Below are positions 8,201 to 14,469 of a stretch of DNA of 14,469 bases, piece by piece. Position numbers and translations under genes: made by a program. The stretch comes from Beroe ovata (lineage: Eukaryota > Ctenophora > Nuda > Beroida > Beroidae): contig CAMPET010000016.1 of NCBI GenBank assembly GCA_946803715.1, positions 162,877 through 177,345 on the forward strand, read 5' to 3'. The notes beneath the pieces were generated by a model. It did no database searches, had not been told where the DNA came from, and saw only the letters and a list, made by a program, of their open reading frames with translations. How positions within the stretch are numbered: the stretch's first letter is position 1; each line of letters opens with the position of its first letter.

Positions 8201-9483
8201 ATCGGTAGAAGGGCCGGTTGTTGGGAAGTACCGATAAAAATTCCTGGAAACATGCACACATGCTAACACAGTGTTTATCTCAGGGCCTATTCGGGGGTAA
8301 GAAACACAAGCCCGCCCTCAACGGGTTGACCACGCCCACTGACGAGAGGACGAGTTTACCGACGGGATGGGAGTTCGGTCACGTGATTGATCGTGCCCGA
8401 CACGTGGAGAAGTGTGACAAGAGCACGCAGGTCAACATCCCCAAATCCCCACAACCACCAGTGGGGAAAGAGGACAGGATCGTGTACAAGAAGGAGCCCG
8501 TGGGAATTGTCCACCCATACAAGGACGATATTAAGATGAGGCCCATATCCCGTATCCTGGACAAGAAACTCGTGACCCTCGATAAGAAGAGGGGTGACGA
8601 GGATAGGAGGAGTGAGGACAGGAGGAGTGAACCGGATGAGGAACGCGCTCTGATTGAACCTATGAAATCACTCAGTTTGGAGTCGCTGCTGGACGCTATC
8701 CAAACAGACCAACACAGACAGCCAGCTCGGAACATGCAGCACGAGCCAGTACAACAGTTCTGTTCACATCAGAGGAACGGTGGTTTCAGGTATAGGGACT
8801 CTCACCTCCGTCCCTCTGTTGCGAGGGACGAGGATTTGCCACGTCCCTGTCCATCGTTCAGAGGTGCGACGTCAACAGACACCGCCAGCAGGATGCTACC
8901 CAGTCGACCGGCTTACCATCATCAGGACCCAGCCGCTCCATACCGCAAAGCGTCTCTTCCCGAGGAACACTTAGCATCCCGTGACCCGCGTGATATGACA
9001 CGTGCCCCGCGTGATATGACACGCGAGCACAATCGCGCTGATTCCAGACCCCATCCCTCGCCATCGCAGAGGAACTATATCCCAAACAACTCGGCCCCAC
9101 ACCACAATCCATCACACAGACAATCTGACCGACAACACTCGCGATCACATCACTCTGCTGAAAGATTCTATCACCCGTCGGGGAGATCACAATATCCGCC
9201 TGAGCGAAGTCCTGATCAGCGGTCGAGAGGCAAGGATGAGCCGTGGTGGATGGACAACATGCTCCACAGTCAGCAGGGCAGTCACCCCTCACTCTCGCAT
9301 AGCCATGCGGTGACACAACGCGTGACGTCACCGCGTGACCAGATCTCACGGACCAATGAACAGCGAGGAGAAGATGAGAGGAGGCACTCAGAGTCAGAAG
9401 CGCGGCCAGGAAGACGGCAACCCGGTCACACGCATAAGTGGGTCCTTGACAACAACACGACCCTCCTGGAATCCACGTTGTGA
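5033..9483 (+). CDS. RhoGAP-domain GTPase-activating protein, ARHGAP21/23-like, 5' end missing (6 exons)
   Basis: Joined exons 5033-5244, 5524-5640, 5772-5897, 6648-6773, 7899-8075 and 8284-9483 encode 651 residues plus a split first codon. Residues about 4-203 form one full RhoGAP domain, which in this family speeds GTP hydrolysis on Rho, Rac or Cdc42. The arginine finger is R43 (GLYRLSGN). The conserved LK..FR.L.EPL stretch has K83 and R87. NKM and NLAIIFGPT (N156) supply the other conserved active-site positions. VEERGL.xTGLYR, NQYKVVE and a Phe/Asp/Glu end (FDEE) match ARHGAP21/23 better than other RhoGAPs I know. Family members usually also carry PDZ and PH domains upstream of RhoGAP; these are not visible here and may lie before 5033 or outside the window. 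Residues 204-651 are low-complexity and probably disordered. Introns are GT-AG and all five are phase 0. Subfamily placement is from pattern recognition only. Confidence 0.9.
5245..5523 (+). other. intron 1, G-run-rich with 20-bp direct repeat
   Basis: The first 160 bases are dominated by runs of 3-5 G separated by 1-4 other bases. This includes an exact 20-bp duplication at 5351-5370 and 5371-5390 (TAGGGGTGGGGGAATGGGAG). The G-runs are on the transcribed RNA's sense strand and meet the usual sequence pattern for a G-quadruplex. The intron ends in CTATTTCTGTAG. Confidence 0.85.
5524..5640 (+). CDS. RhoGAP exon 2
   Basis: Thirty-nine codons, PWTDIHNTCAALKQFF through MEAAQLE. It carries the conserved ALKQFFRRLAEPL block, in which the common PEPL is AEPL. 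Both borders are phase 0. The acceptor is TTTCTGTAG and the donor GTGGGT. Confidence 0.9.
5772..5897 (+). CDS. RhoGAP exon 3
   Basis: Forty-two codons, DHDSRHETLKNLVTQLPE through AHAEDNK. It includes the LP..H..T...L..HL..VA pattern of RhoGAP helices and the conserved NK before the next intron. It is flanked by CGATACAG and G|GTGAGT, both phase 0. The upstream intron (5641-5771) is only 131 bp. Confidence 0.9.
5898..6647 (+). other. intron 3 (750 bp), small tandem repeat, no other gene
   Basis: No coding content was seen. The 20-mer CTGGTAATCTGGTATATATG occurs at 6347-6366 and again at 6373-6392 (26-bp period). The flanking protein segments join without a gap in the RhoGAP pattern (EDNK + MHTYNLAIIF), so no exon is missing here. 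Confidence 0.8.
6648..6773 (+). CDS. RhoGAP exon 4: NLAIIFGPT motif
   Basis: Forty-two codons beginning MHTYNLAIIFGPTVIRSQ and ending QYKVVECLITK. The Asn of NLAIIFGPT is the conserved RhoGAP active-site asparagine. The acceptor is TCTTCCCTCAG and the donor G|GTAAAC, both phase 0. The first codon is ATG, but it is internal to the domain. Confidence 0.92.
6774..7898 (+). other. intron 4 (1,125 bp), small tandem repeat, no other gene
   Basis: No exon or RNA gene was recognised. A perfect 16-bp tandem duplication (ATGGAACTGTCCGTCT) lies at 6988-7019. A looser repeated phrase (CCTA(T/C)TGGTC(C/T)GATA) lies at about 7570-7618. The RhoGAP pattern is continuous across the intron (CLITK + FSYIFDEE). 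Confidence 0.8.
7899..8075 (+). CDS. RhoGAP exon 5: domain end and start of the tail
   Basis: Fifty-nine codons. FSYIFDEEQ closes the RhoGAP domain, as the WFFTEE-type end does in ARHGAP21/23. The rest is Thr/Asp/Ser/Pro-rich, acidic and probably unstructured (TTPAAITHPVDTTADT, SDSRSPDSSDTNQM). The acceptor is TCTCATTACAG and the donor ATG|GTGAGT, both phase 0. The 208-bp intron downstream (8076-8283) has no notable content. Confidence 0.88.
8284..9483 (+). CDS. RhoGAP exon 6: disordered C-terminal tail and stop
   Basis: A single 1,200-bp exon with 399 codons and TGA at 9481-9483. It opens with a basic GLFGGKKHKP. A short helix-like LSLESLLDAI follows, then long Arg/His/Ser/Pro/Gln-rich low complexity and a late aromatic patch (PWWMDNML). 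Two in-frame coding duplications are visible: a 15-bp unit encoding EDRRS (8599-8613 and 8614-8628) and a 17-bp identity with 21-bp period encoding PRDMTR (8986-9002 and 9007-9023). I know no domain for this tail. The antisense frame is also open for 163 codons at 8858-9349; this is a compositional shadow. Confidence 0.88.
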   Translation, partial: GLFGGKKHKPALNGLTTPTDERTSLPTGWEFGHVIDRARHVEKCDKSTQVNIPKSPQPPVGKEDRIVYKKEPVGIVHPYKDDIKMRPISRILDKKLVTLDKKRGDEDRRSEDRRSEPDEERALIEPMKSLSLESLLDAIQTDQHRQPARNMQHEPVQQFCSHQRNGGFRYRDSHLRPSVARDEDLPRPCPSFRGATSTDTASRMLPSRPAYHHQDPAAPYRKASLPEEHLASRDPRDMTRAPRDMTREHNRADSRPHPSPSQRNYIPNNSAPHHNPSHRQSDRQHSRSHHSAERFYHPSGRSQYPPERSPDQRSRGKDEPWWMDNMLHSQQGSHPSLSHSHAVTQRVTSPRDQISRTNEQRGEDERRHSESEARPGRRQPGHTHKWVLDNNTTLLESTL

Positions 9484-9589
9484 GTTGCTCAGTTATTCAG
9501 GATAAAGTCTTCATTAGGCCAACCGAAAAACTCAAGTTGCTCAAACTCATACAAACTCCGTCATTTCTGTGATAAATACTGGAGCATTA
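9484..9589 (+). other. probable 3' UTR start, no canonical poly(A) signal
   Basis: This follows the RhoGAP stop codon. No AATAAA is present. The variant hexamer GATAAA occurs twice (about 9501 and 9571). The transcript end therefore cannot be fixed and may lie inside the repeat that starts at 9590. Confidence 0.4.
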
Positions 9590-10388
9590 TATTTATTGGA
9601 GAATAACATTATTTGTGTGATGGCTCGATCAGATAGTAATGAGGGCTTATTGGATTTCACTATCAGGGTAGATGGTGGCTGAAAATGCAAAATATTCACT
9701 TTCAGCGAAGTGAAATTGCGAAATGCTTTAAGTACTAAGGTAGTTTATTGGTCGTGCGAGCGAATGTCGACGGTACACCTGCGACACAAGTACAGTAATT
9801 GTCAGTTATGGTTAGTGACCAATTTGATCAACCTTCTTCGAAAACTATATCAGTGTCGACCTTCATCAATACATTTAAAATTAAAATACCTTAGTGATAG
9901 TCTACCAACTGACGCTAAGATATTAACTACAGACGCTAAGCTATCAACTACAGACGATTTTATGATGTCTTATTTATTGATTTGTTCTTTATTCGCTTCA
10001 GGGTGTGTATGCCAATTTAAGAATTAAGATTATTGATGATGTAAATTGTAGATCAACATGCTTAATTTACTGTTACATGATGTTATCTATTATCTAACAG
10101 TATTTTACGCGAGAAATAGGTACAGATAGAATCCGGCAAGATTTGACAGGATCAAAATCTAAGAATTGGCATTTATCTGTCCTTATTTCTCGCGCGCGCC
10201 CACATTGCTTTTAGGCACAGTGGAACTGGACAAATTACATTAACATTATTTAATTAATGATTAAGCATTATAGCGCGGACTTATAGTTATAGCGAGTGTT
10301 GTCGACATTCGCTTGTACGACCAGTTTATGATTATCATTTTGATTGCACTTTTAGTGAAGTGTTTAGTTACTTTATAATCCTGACTCT
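9590..10388. repeat. duplicated unit, copy A (799 bp)
   Basis: This segment recurs at 10390-11139 with mostly single-base differences and short indels. Examples are about 21 extra bases in a TTAATTAATG-type segment near 10240-10260 and a few extra bases near 9731. It contains a 21-bp internal tandem (GACGCTAAGXTATXAACTACA) near 9913-9955. It also has an outer inverted pair (9750-9771 with 10301-10322) and an inner inverted pair (10109-10128 with 10174-10193). It has no coding frame of note. It may be a non-autonomous mobile element. Confidence 0.9.
9750..10322. repeat. nested inverted repeats of copy A
   Basis: Outer arms are 22 bp (9750-9771 and 10301-10322) and match at 20 of 22 positions. 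They share the core GCGAATGTCGAC / GTCGACATTCGC. Inner arms are 20 bp (10109-10128 and 10174-10193; GCGAGAAATAGG...ACAGATA against TATCTGTCC..ATTTCTCGC) around a 45-bp loop. The right inner arm runs into CGCGCGCGCC. Confidence 0.85.
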
Positions 10389-10389
10389 N

Positions 10390-11139
10390 TATTTATTGGA
10401 GAATAACATTATTTGTGTGATGACTCGATCAGATAGTAATGGGGGCTTATTGGATTTCACTATCAGGGTAGATGGTGGCTGAATATGCAAAATTATCACT
10501 TTCAGCGAAGTGAAATTGCGAACTGCTTTAGGTAGTTTATTGGTCGTACGAGCGAATGTCGACGGTACAACTGCGACACAAATAAAGTAATTGTCAGTTA
10601 TGGTTAGTGACCAATTTGATCAACCTTCTTCGAAAACTATCAGTTTCGACCTTCATCAATACAATTATAATGTCTGAGTGATAGTCTGCCAACTGACGCT
10701 AAGCTATTTACTACAGACGCTAAGCTATCAACTACAGACTATTTTATGATGTGTAATTTATTGATTTGTTCTTTATTCGCTTTAGGGTGTGTATGCCAAT
10801 TTAAGATTATTGATGGTGTAAATTGTAGATTAACATGATTAATTTACTGTTACATGATGTTATCTATAATCTAACAGTATTTCAGCTTCACGCGAGAAAT
10901 AGGAACAGATAGAATCCGGCAAGATTTGACAGAATCTAAGAATTGGCATTTATCTGTCCTTATTTCTCGCAGTGCGTCCACATTGCTTTTAGGCACAGTG
11001 GAACTGGACAAATTACATTAAGCATTATAGCGCGGACTTATAGTTATAGCAAGTGTTGTCGACATTCGCTTGTACGACCAGTTTATCATTATGATTGTAC
11101 TTGTAGTGAAGTGTTTAGTTACTTTATAATCCTGACTCT
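10390..11139. repeat. duplicated unit, copy B (750 bp)
   Basis: The second copy of the unit aligns from its first base (TATTTATTGGAGAATAACAT) to the shared end ATCCTGACTCT. The N at 10389 is the single base between the copies. A canonical AATAAA occurs at about 10579 in this copy only. The outer inverted arms are at 10542-10563 and 11058-11079, the inner arms at 10892-10911 and 10951-10970, so the fold seen in copy A is preserved. Confidence 0.9.
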
Positions 11140-11685
11140 AAAACTGCTGTTGTGCTTGTAAGAAAGATAACTTGATAAGTTATAAACTACTACTATTAGT
11201 ACAATTTCAGTACTAAGAGGTCTGAGACCACTATTTCAATTTGTTTTGGATAATGGATATCATGATTGAAATTATAACCTGTTATGTTTTTCAAATATTA
11301 TTGATATTCCATTTCGTTATACTTACAACTATTACTAAACTTTCAGTTTTATTATTCTTCTTGTTCAAGTATAACTACTACTGGTAAGAGAATGATCAAT
11401 ATCTCAATCTGTGCAGTGATGCGTGGCGTGAGTGAAGAATTTCTTCAACTTGTTCCCTTTAATTAGGATCACTCCCGTGCGGCGTCCAATCGTCCATCGC
11501 TCGCGGGATTACTATACCGATACGGATACCGCTGAGGCAGTGCAATGCAATTGCAAGTGCAAGAATAATTTTGCGCCGCGTGAAACTGAAACAAAACTTT
11601 GACTCTGGACAGCTCAAGCTGTCGAACTCGAAAATTTAATCGACAAGTTACTGTTATTTAGTATGCATATGTACTTGTAGTAAGG
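11140..11685. other. non-coding stretch between repeats
   Basis: AT-rich sequence changes to a more GC-rich patch around 11460-11580. Small palindromes (GAAGAATTTCTTC near 11434, GGTCTGAGACC near 11219) are the only local structures I noted. No coding frame or RNA gene was recognised. Confidence 0.45.
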
Positions 11686-11874
11686 TTTGCCGGAATATCA
11701 ATAACATGGTATTTGTCCACTGTTTAAATTTAATTTCTCGCGCGCGCGCCTTCATCGAACTCGAAGAGTCGAAGGCCGGGGCCGGCCTGTTATAACGTTT
11801 ATTCTAACTCAATTACTCAAACTGTTTATCCTTTGCCGGATGTTATCTGTCCACTGTTTCTTGCGCGCGGCGCG
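11686..11874. repeat. two related fragments with CG-alternating ends
   Basis: Fragments at 11686-11750 and 11832-11874 both run TTTGCCGGA ... T(G/C)TGTCCACTGTTT-like ... and end in a CG-alternating tract (CGCGCGCGCGCC at 11739-11750; GCGCGCGGCGCG just before the N at 11875). The order resembles the right part of the duplicated unit upstream (ATCTGTCC, TTATTTCTCGCGCGCGCC, 10175-10200). They look like diverged members of the same repeat family. Confidence 0.65.
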
Positions 11875-12301
11875 NAAAATCGACAGTGACCAAGTGGAAA
11901 GAGAAAAGAGGAAGTGCAATGTTGTTATTGCAAAGGTCCCTGAACCTAGCAGCAAACTGTCCATGAAGGAGAAAAGAGACTTTGATATCAAGTTTCTATG
12001 TGAAAACTTTGATATGGATGCTAGGGATATCAGAACATGTTTCAGGACTGGGTCTATTATCAAGAGTGATGATGGCTCTCCTTCACCTAGACTGCTTGTT
12101 GTTGTGATGAAGGATGAAGATACAGCCCAGTACTGGCATGATTATGGCAGGGGCTACCACGTTCCAGGCACAGATTACTGGATCAATGCTGATCTCTGTA
12201 GAACTGACAGGCATACGCATTTTTTAATGCGACAGGAGCGCAGAAATCGGTTAATCAATACAGGGAATACAGCTGCCAGAAAACTGACCCAAAAACAATA
12301 G
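11840..12301 (+). CDS. LINE ORF1 protein, N-terminally truncated
   Basis: The open frame begins at an ATG at 11840 that lies in the preceding repeat, so the first dozen codons are probably not part of the element. From 11876 the peptide has a charged helix-like KIDSDQVEREKRKCN. An RRM-like strand NVVIAKVPE follows, then a basic FRTG segment, PRLLVVVM, and a basic DRHTHFLMRQERRNRLI end. This order is typical of the RNA-binding C-terminal half of LINE ORF1 proteins, which coat the element RNA and act as chaperones. The coiled-coil or zinc-finger N-terminus is missing. The stop TAG (12299-12301) lies inside the open frame of ORF2. Confidence 0.75.
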   Translation: MLSVHCFLRAAXKIDSDQVEREKRKCNVVIAKVPEPSSKLSMKEKRDFDIKFLCENFDMDARDIRTCFRTGSIIKSDDGSPSPRLLVVVMKDEDTAQYWHDYGRGYHVPGTDYWINADLCRTDRHTHFLMRQERRNRLINTGNTAARKLTQKQ

Positions 12302-14469
12302 TACCACATAGTAACCACAATCTACTCAATGTTCTCTACACCAATGCTTGTTCATTGACAAATAAGATGCTGGAACTAAAACATCTTTTGTCATCTGGTA
12401 ACTATGATATTGCTTGTGTCACTGAGAGTCATTTCACTGATGACCTTTTGCCAGCAGAGTGTGCAATACCTGGGTTCAATATCTTTAGAGCTGACCGGAA
12501 CTTTAAACTTGACAGATCTGTAACACCTGCGCAGATCAGCGACTGTGGAGGATCAGTCATATATGTCAAGGAAGGAATTGATGTNATTGGCCCTGACTCG
12601 ATTGCTGTTTGTATTGAATGTGATATTGGGAAAGTGGTCATAGCTTGTATTTATAGGTCACCATCGTTGAGCAAGCAACAAGATCTTGAGTTGCTGCAAT
12701 ACATCAAAAGAATTTTTCAGGACAACTCATTTGCAGCAAAATTTTGCTTTGGTGACTTTAACCTCTCTCAAGTTTCCTGGATCTCAGGAACCATCAGTGA
12801 ATACAGTAAGATGTGTCTCAGACAAAAGCAATACATTGATCTAATCCACGACCTGGGATTATCATGGTTGCTCACAAAGGAAGTTACTCGACGAAGGTTG
12901 AACAAACAGACAGGGATATTGAGTGAGAGTCTGCTAGACCAACTGCTCTTCTCTGATGAAAATCTCGTCAATGACTTCAAGATTGGCCCACACCTTGGGA
13001 AAAGCGACCATATTACCCTCAGCACCGAACTAAATGTCTCCAGCCCCCGAAGTCTAGAGTCGGACAAGATGCTTAAAGAAGAAAGAAGAAGTTGGTCAAC
13101 AGTCACGAATGAAGAGCTGTTGAAGTGGTCTCACGAAGTGACCTGGAACTTTGAGCAGAACGACATATGTAGAATGTCTGTTAATGATATGTGGTCAACT
13201 ATATTGAGTAATTTAGAAGTTATCACGAACAATGTTCCCTTGTCGACTATAAAGAACAATACTGACAGTAGTTACAATTCTCCTTGGGCTAGTAGATCTT
13301 TGAAACGAGCCATAAGAAATAAGAATAAGGCTTGGAGCAATTTTGATATTTGTCCATCCATTGAGAACTGGAAACTTGCTTTGGAGAAGCAAGCTGTGTT
13401 TGAAACTTGTGAGCATAACTCTAGAGTCACTTATGAGAGAAAAATAACACAGAACTTGAAGCACAGCTCACGTGCTTTCTTTTCTTATTTGCGTTCACGT
13501 AACAAAGTGAAGGATATTGTTACTAACTTGGTGAAACCAGACGGCTCCCGCACCACAGATGATATGGAGACTGCTGAGTGTCTAGCTGACAGTTTTGCTT
13601 CTGTGTTTGTTGAGGAGCCGTGCGGTCCCCTTCCAAGTTCTTGCTATAAAATGGGTAATAACTCCAATAAGAGCGACGATTTCGTGATATCATATTCTAG
13701 TGTTTATGATGAACTATGTAAACTTGATGTTTATAAGAGCTTAGGTCCCGATAACGTGCATCCTAAACTTTTGAAAGCATTGGCTGAAAATAGAAGTTTT
13801 GTTGAATATCTGACCTTGTTTTATAATAAGTGTGCTCAGGAAGCTACAATTCCTGATATCTGGAAAGTAGCTCACGTTGTGGCTCTCCACAAAAAGGGCT
13901 CAAGAAATGACCCCTTGAACTACAGACCGGTTTCGTTAACTTGTGTTTTGTGCAAGATTTACGAGAAATTTATAAGAAACCAGGTTTTAGACTTAGTTGG
14001 AAGTAAGATAACTACTGAACAACATGGTTTTGTTCCCAAGAAATCTTGTCTGTCTAATTTACTAGAAACTGTCGACACTATCATTGGTTTGCTCGAACAG
14101 GAAACGCCAGTGGATGTTTTGTACTTCGACTTTATGAAGGCGTTTGATACAGTCCCCCATTATAGACTGCTAGTCAAACTACAGAATTATGGAATCACTG
14201 GGAATCTGTTGGAAATAATACAGGACTTTCTATCAAATAGAACTATGAGAACTGTTGTGAGAGGTGAGTATTCTTCACCTCGAAGTGTTAAATCTGGAGT
14301 TCCTCAGGGTTCTGTCTTAGGACCTTTACTATTCGTCCTGTTCATAAATGATTTGCCGGATGGCATGAAAAATATTTCTAGAATATTTGCTGACGATTTG
14401 AAACTTGTGGTCGATGCTACTAATATCAGCGAAGTTTACTTTGATCTGAATTTGCTCCAAGAATGGGAG
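11876..14469 (+). mobile_element. non-LTR retrotransposon (LINE), CR1/jockey-like, 5' truncated, runs off window
   Basis: A sense-oriented two-ORF retroelement: the C-terminal part of an ORF1 protein, then ORF2 with endonuclease and reverse transcriptase. The endonuclease is the apurinic type typical of the CR1/L2/jockey groups. The start is set at 11876, because LINE-like coding begins directly after the N at 11875 and the bases before it belong to another repeat. Both reading frames are undisturbed over 2.5 kb, suggesting recent insertion. The 3' UTR, tail and target-site duplication are outside the window. Confidence 0.9.
12208..14469 (+). CDS. LINE ORF2: AP-type endonuclease plus reverse transcriptase, 3' end outside window
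   Basis: The frame is open for 754 codons from the codon after a TGA (12205-12207) to the window edge. ORF2 proteins nick target DNA and copy the element RNA in place. The endonuclease starts at about 12319 (NVLYTNACSLTNK). Its catalytic-type residues are N46, E73 (VTESH), Y149 (IYRSP), D183 and N185 (GDFN), and D267-H268 (KSDH). The reverse transcriptase shows NYRPVSLT, GFVPKKS, motif A YFDFMKAFDTV (D641), motif B SGVPQGSVLGPLLF (from about 696) and motif C FADD (D729-D730). The thumb and C-terminus lie beyond the window. No ATG precedes the endonuclease core: the first in-frame ATG (12367) would remove the conserved Asn. ORF2 is in the -1 frame relative to ORF1 and overlaps it. One N (12585) falls in a third codon position and is harmless. 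Confidence 0.95.

Noticed and set aside
8858-9349. 163-codon frame antisense to the last RhoGAP exon
   Set aside because: It is a shadow of a GC-rich exon, with no motif and no splice or start context of its own.
9710-10027. 105-codon frame inside repeat copy A
   Set aside because: Copy B carries indels that break the frame, and no motif is visible; not maintained as coding.
12429-13464. Minus-strand frames across the LINE
   Set aside because: They are antisense shadows of ORF2, whose plus-strand frame contains all the recognised motifs.
1-14469. CRISPR arrays, prophage, operons, tRNA or rRNA genes
   Set aside because: I searched by eye and saw none. The repeats are satellites or transposon-like and lack repeat-spacer structure; no tRNA B-box in a plausible fold was noticed.

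Overview
The window looks like nuclear DNA of an invertebrate metazoan. It has GT-AG introns of about 130-1,130 bp, a RhoGAP gene of the animal ARHGAP21/23 type, microsatellites and minisatellites, and a CR1/jockey-type non-LTR retrotransposon. There are no operons, bacterial ribosome sites or phage genes. Three single-N positions (10389, 11875, 12585) point to a draft assembly. I cannot name the species; a marine or early-branching animal would fit, but that is a guess.

Layout. Positions 1-90 hold a 15-bp minisatellite. A candidate 3'-terminal coding exon of an unrecognised gene lies on the minus strand at 263-418. From 419 to about 4,737 I see mostly non-coding DNA with a palindrome-rich array (1609-1791), a (GT)28 / C-tract / (CA)n block (2267-2377), a pyrimidine tract (3332-3383) and a perfect hairpin grown out of a tandem repeat (4306-4364).

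The one well-supported gene occupies 5033-9483 on the plus strand. Six exons encode a complete RhoGAP domain with its arginine finger, then a long, probably disordered C-terminal tail. All five internal introns are phase 0. The exon(s) upstream of 5033 are uncertain; one candidate is given at 4738-4864.

From 9590 to 11139 a roughly 0.75-0.8 kb segment occurs twice in tandem at high identity, with an N exactly at the junction. Each copy carries nested inverted repeats. The duplication may be an unmerged assembly overlap between two haplotypes or two copies of a non-autonomous mobile element. Related fragments with CG-alternating ends follow at 11686-11750 and 11832-11874.

From about 11876 to the window end lies a 5'-truncated but otherwise well-preserved LINE. 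It has the 3' part of ORF1, then an ORF2 open for 754 codons that encodes an apurinic-type endonuclease and a reverse transcriptase up to the FADD motif. ORF2 runs off the window. The RhoGAP gene and the LINE are neighbours without any evident functional link.
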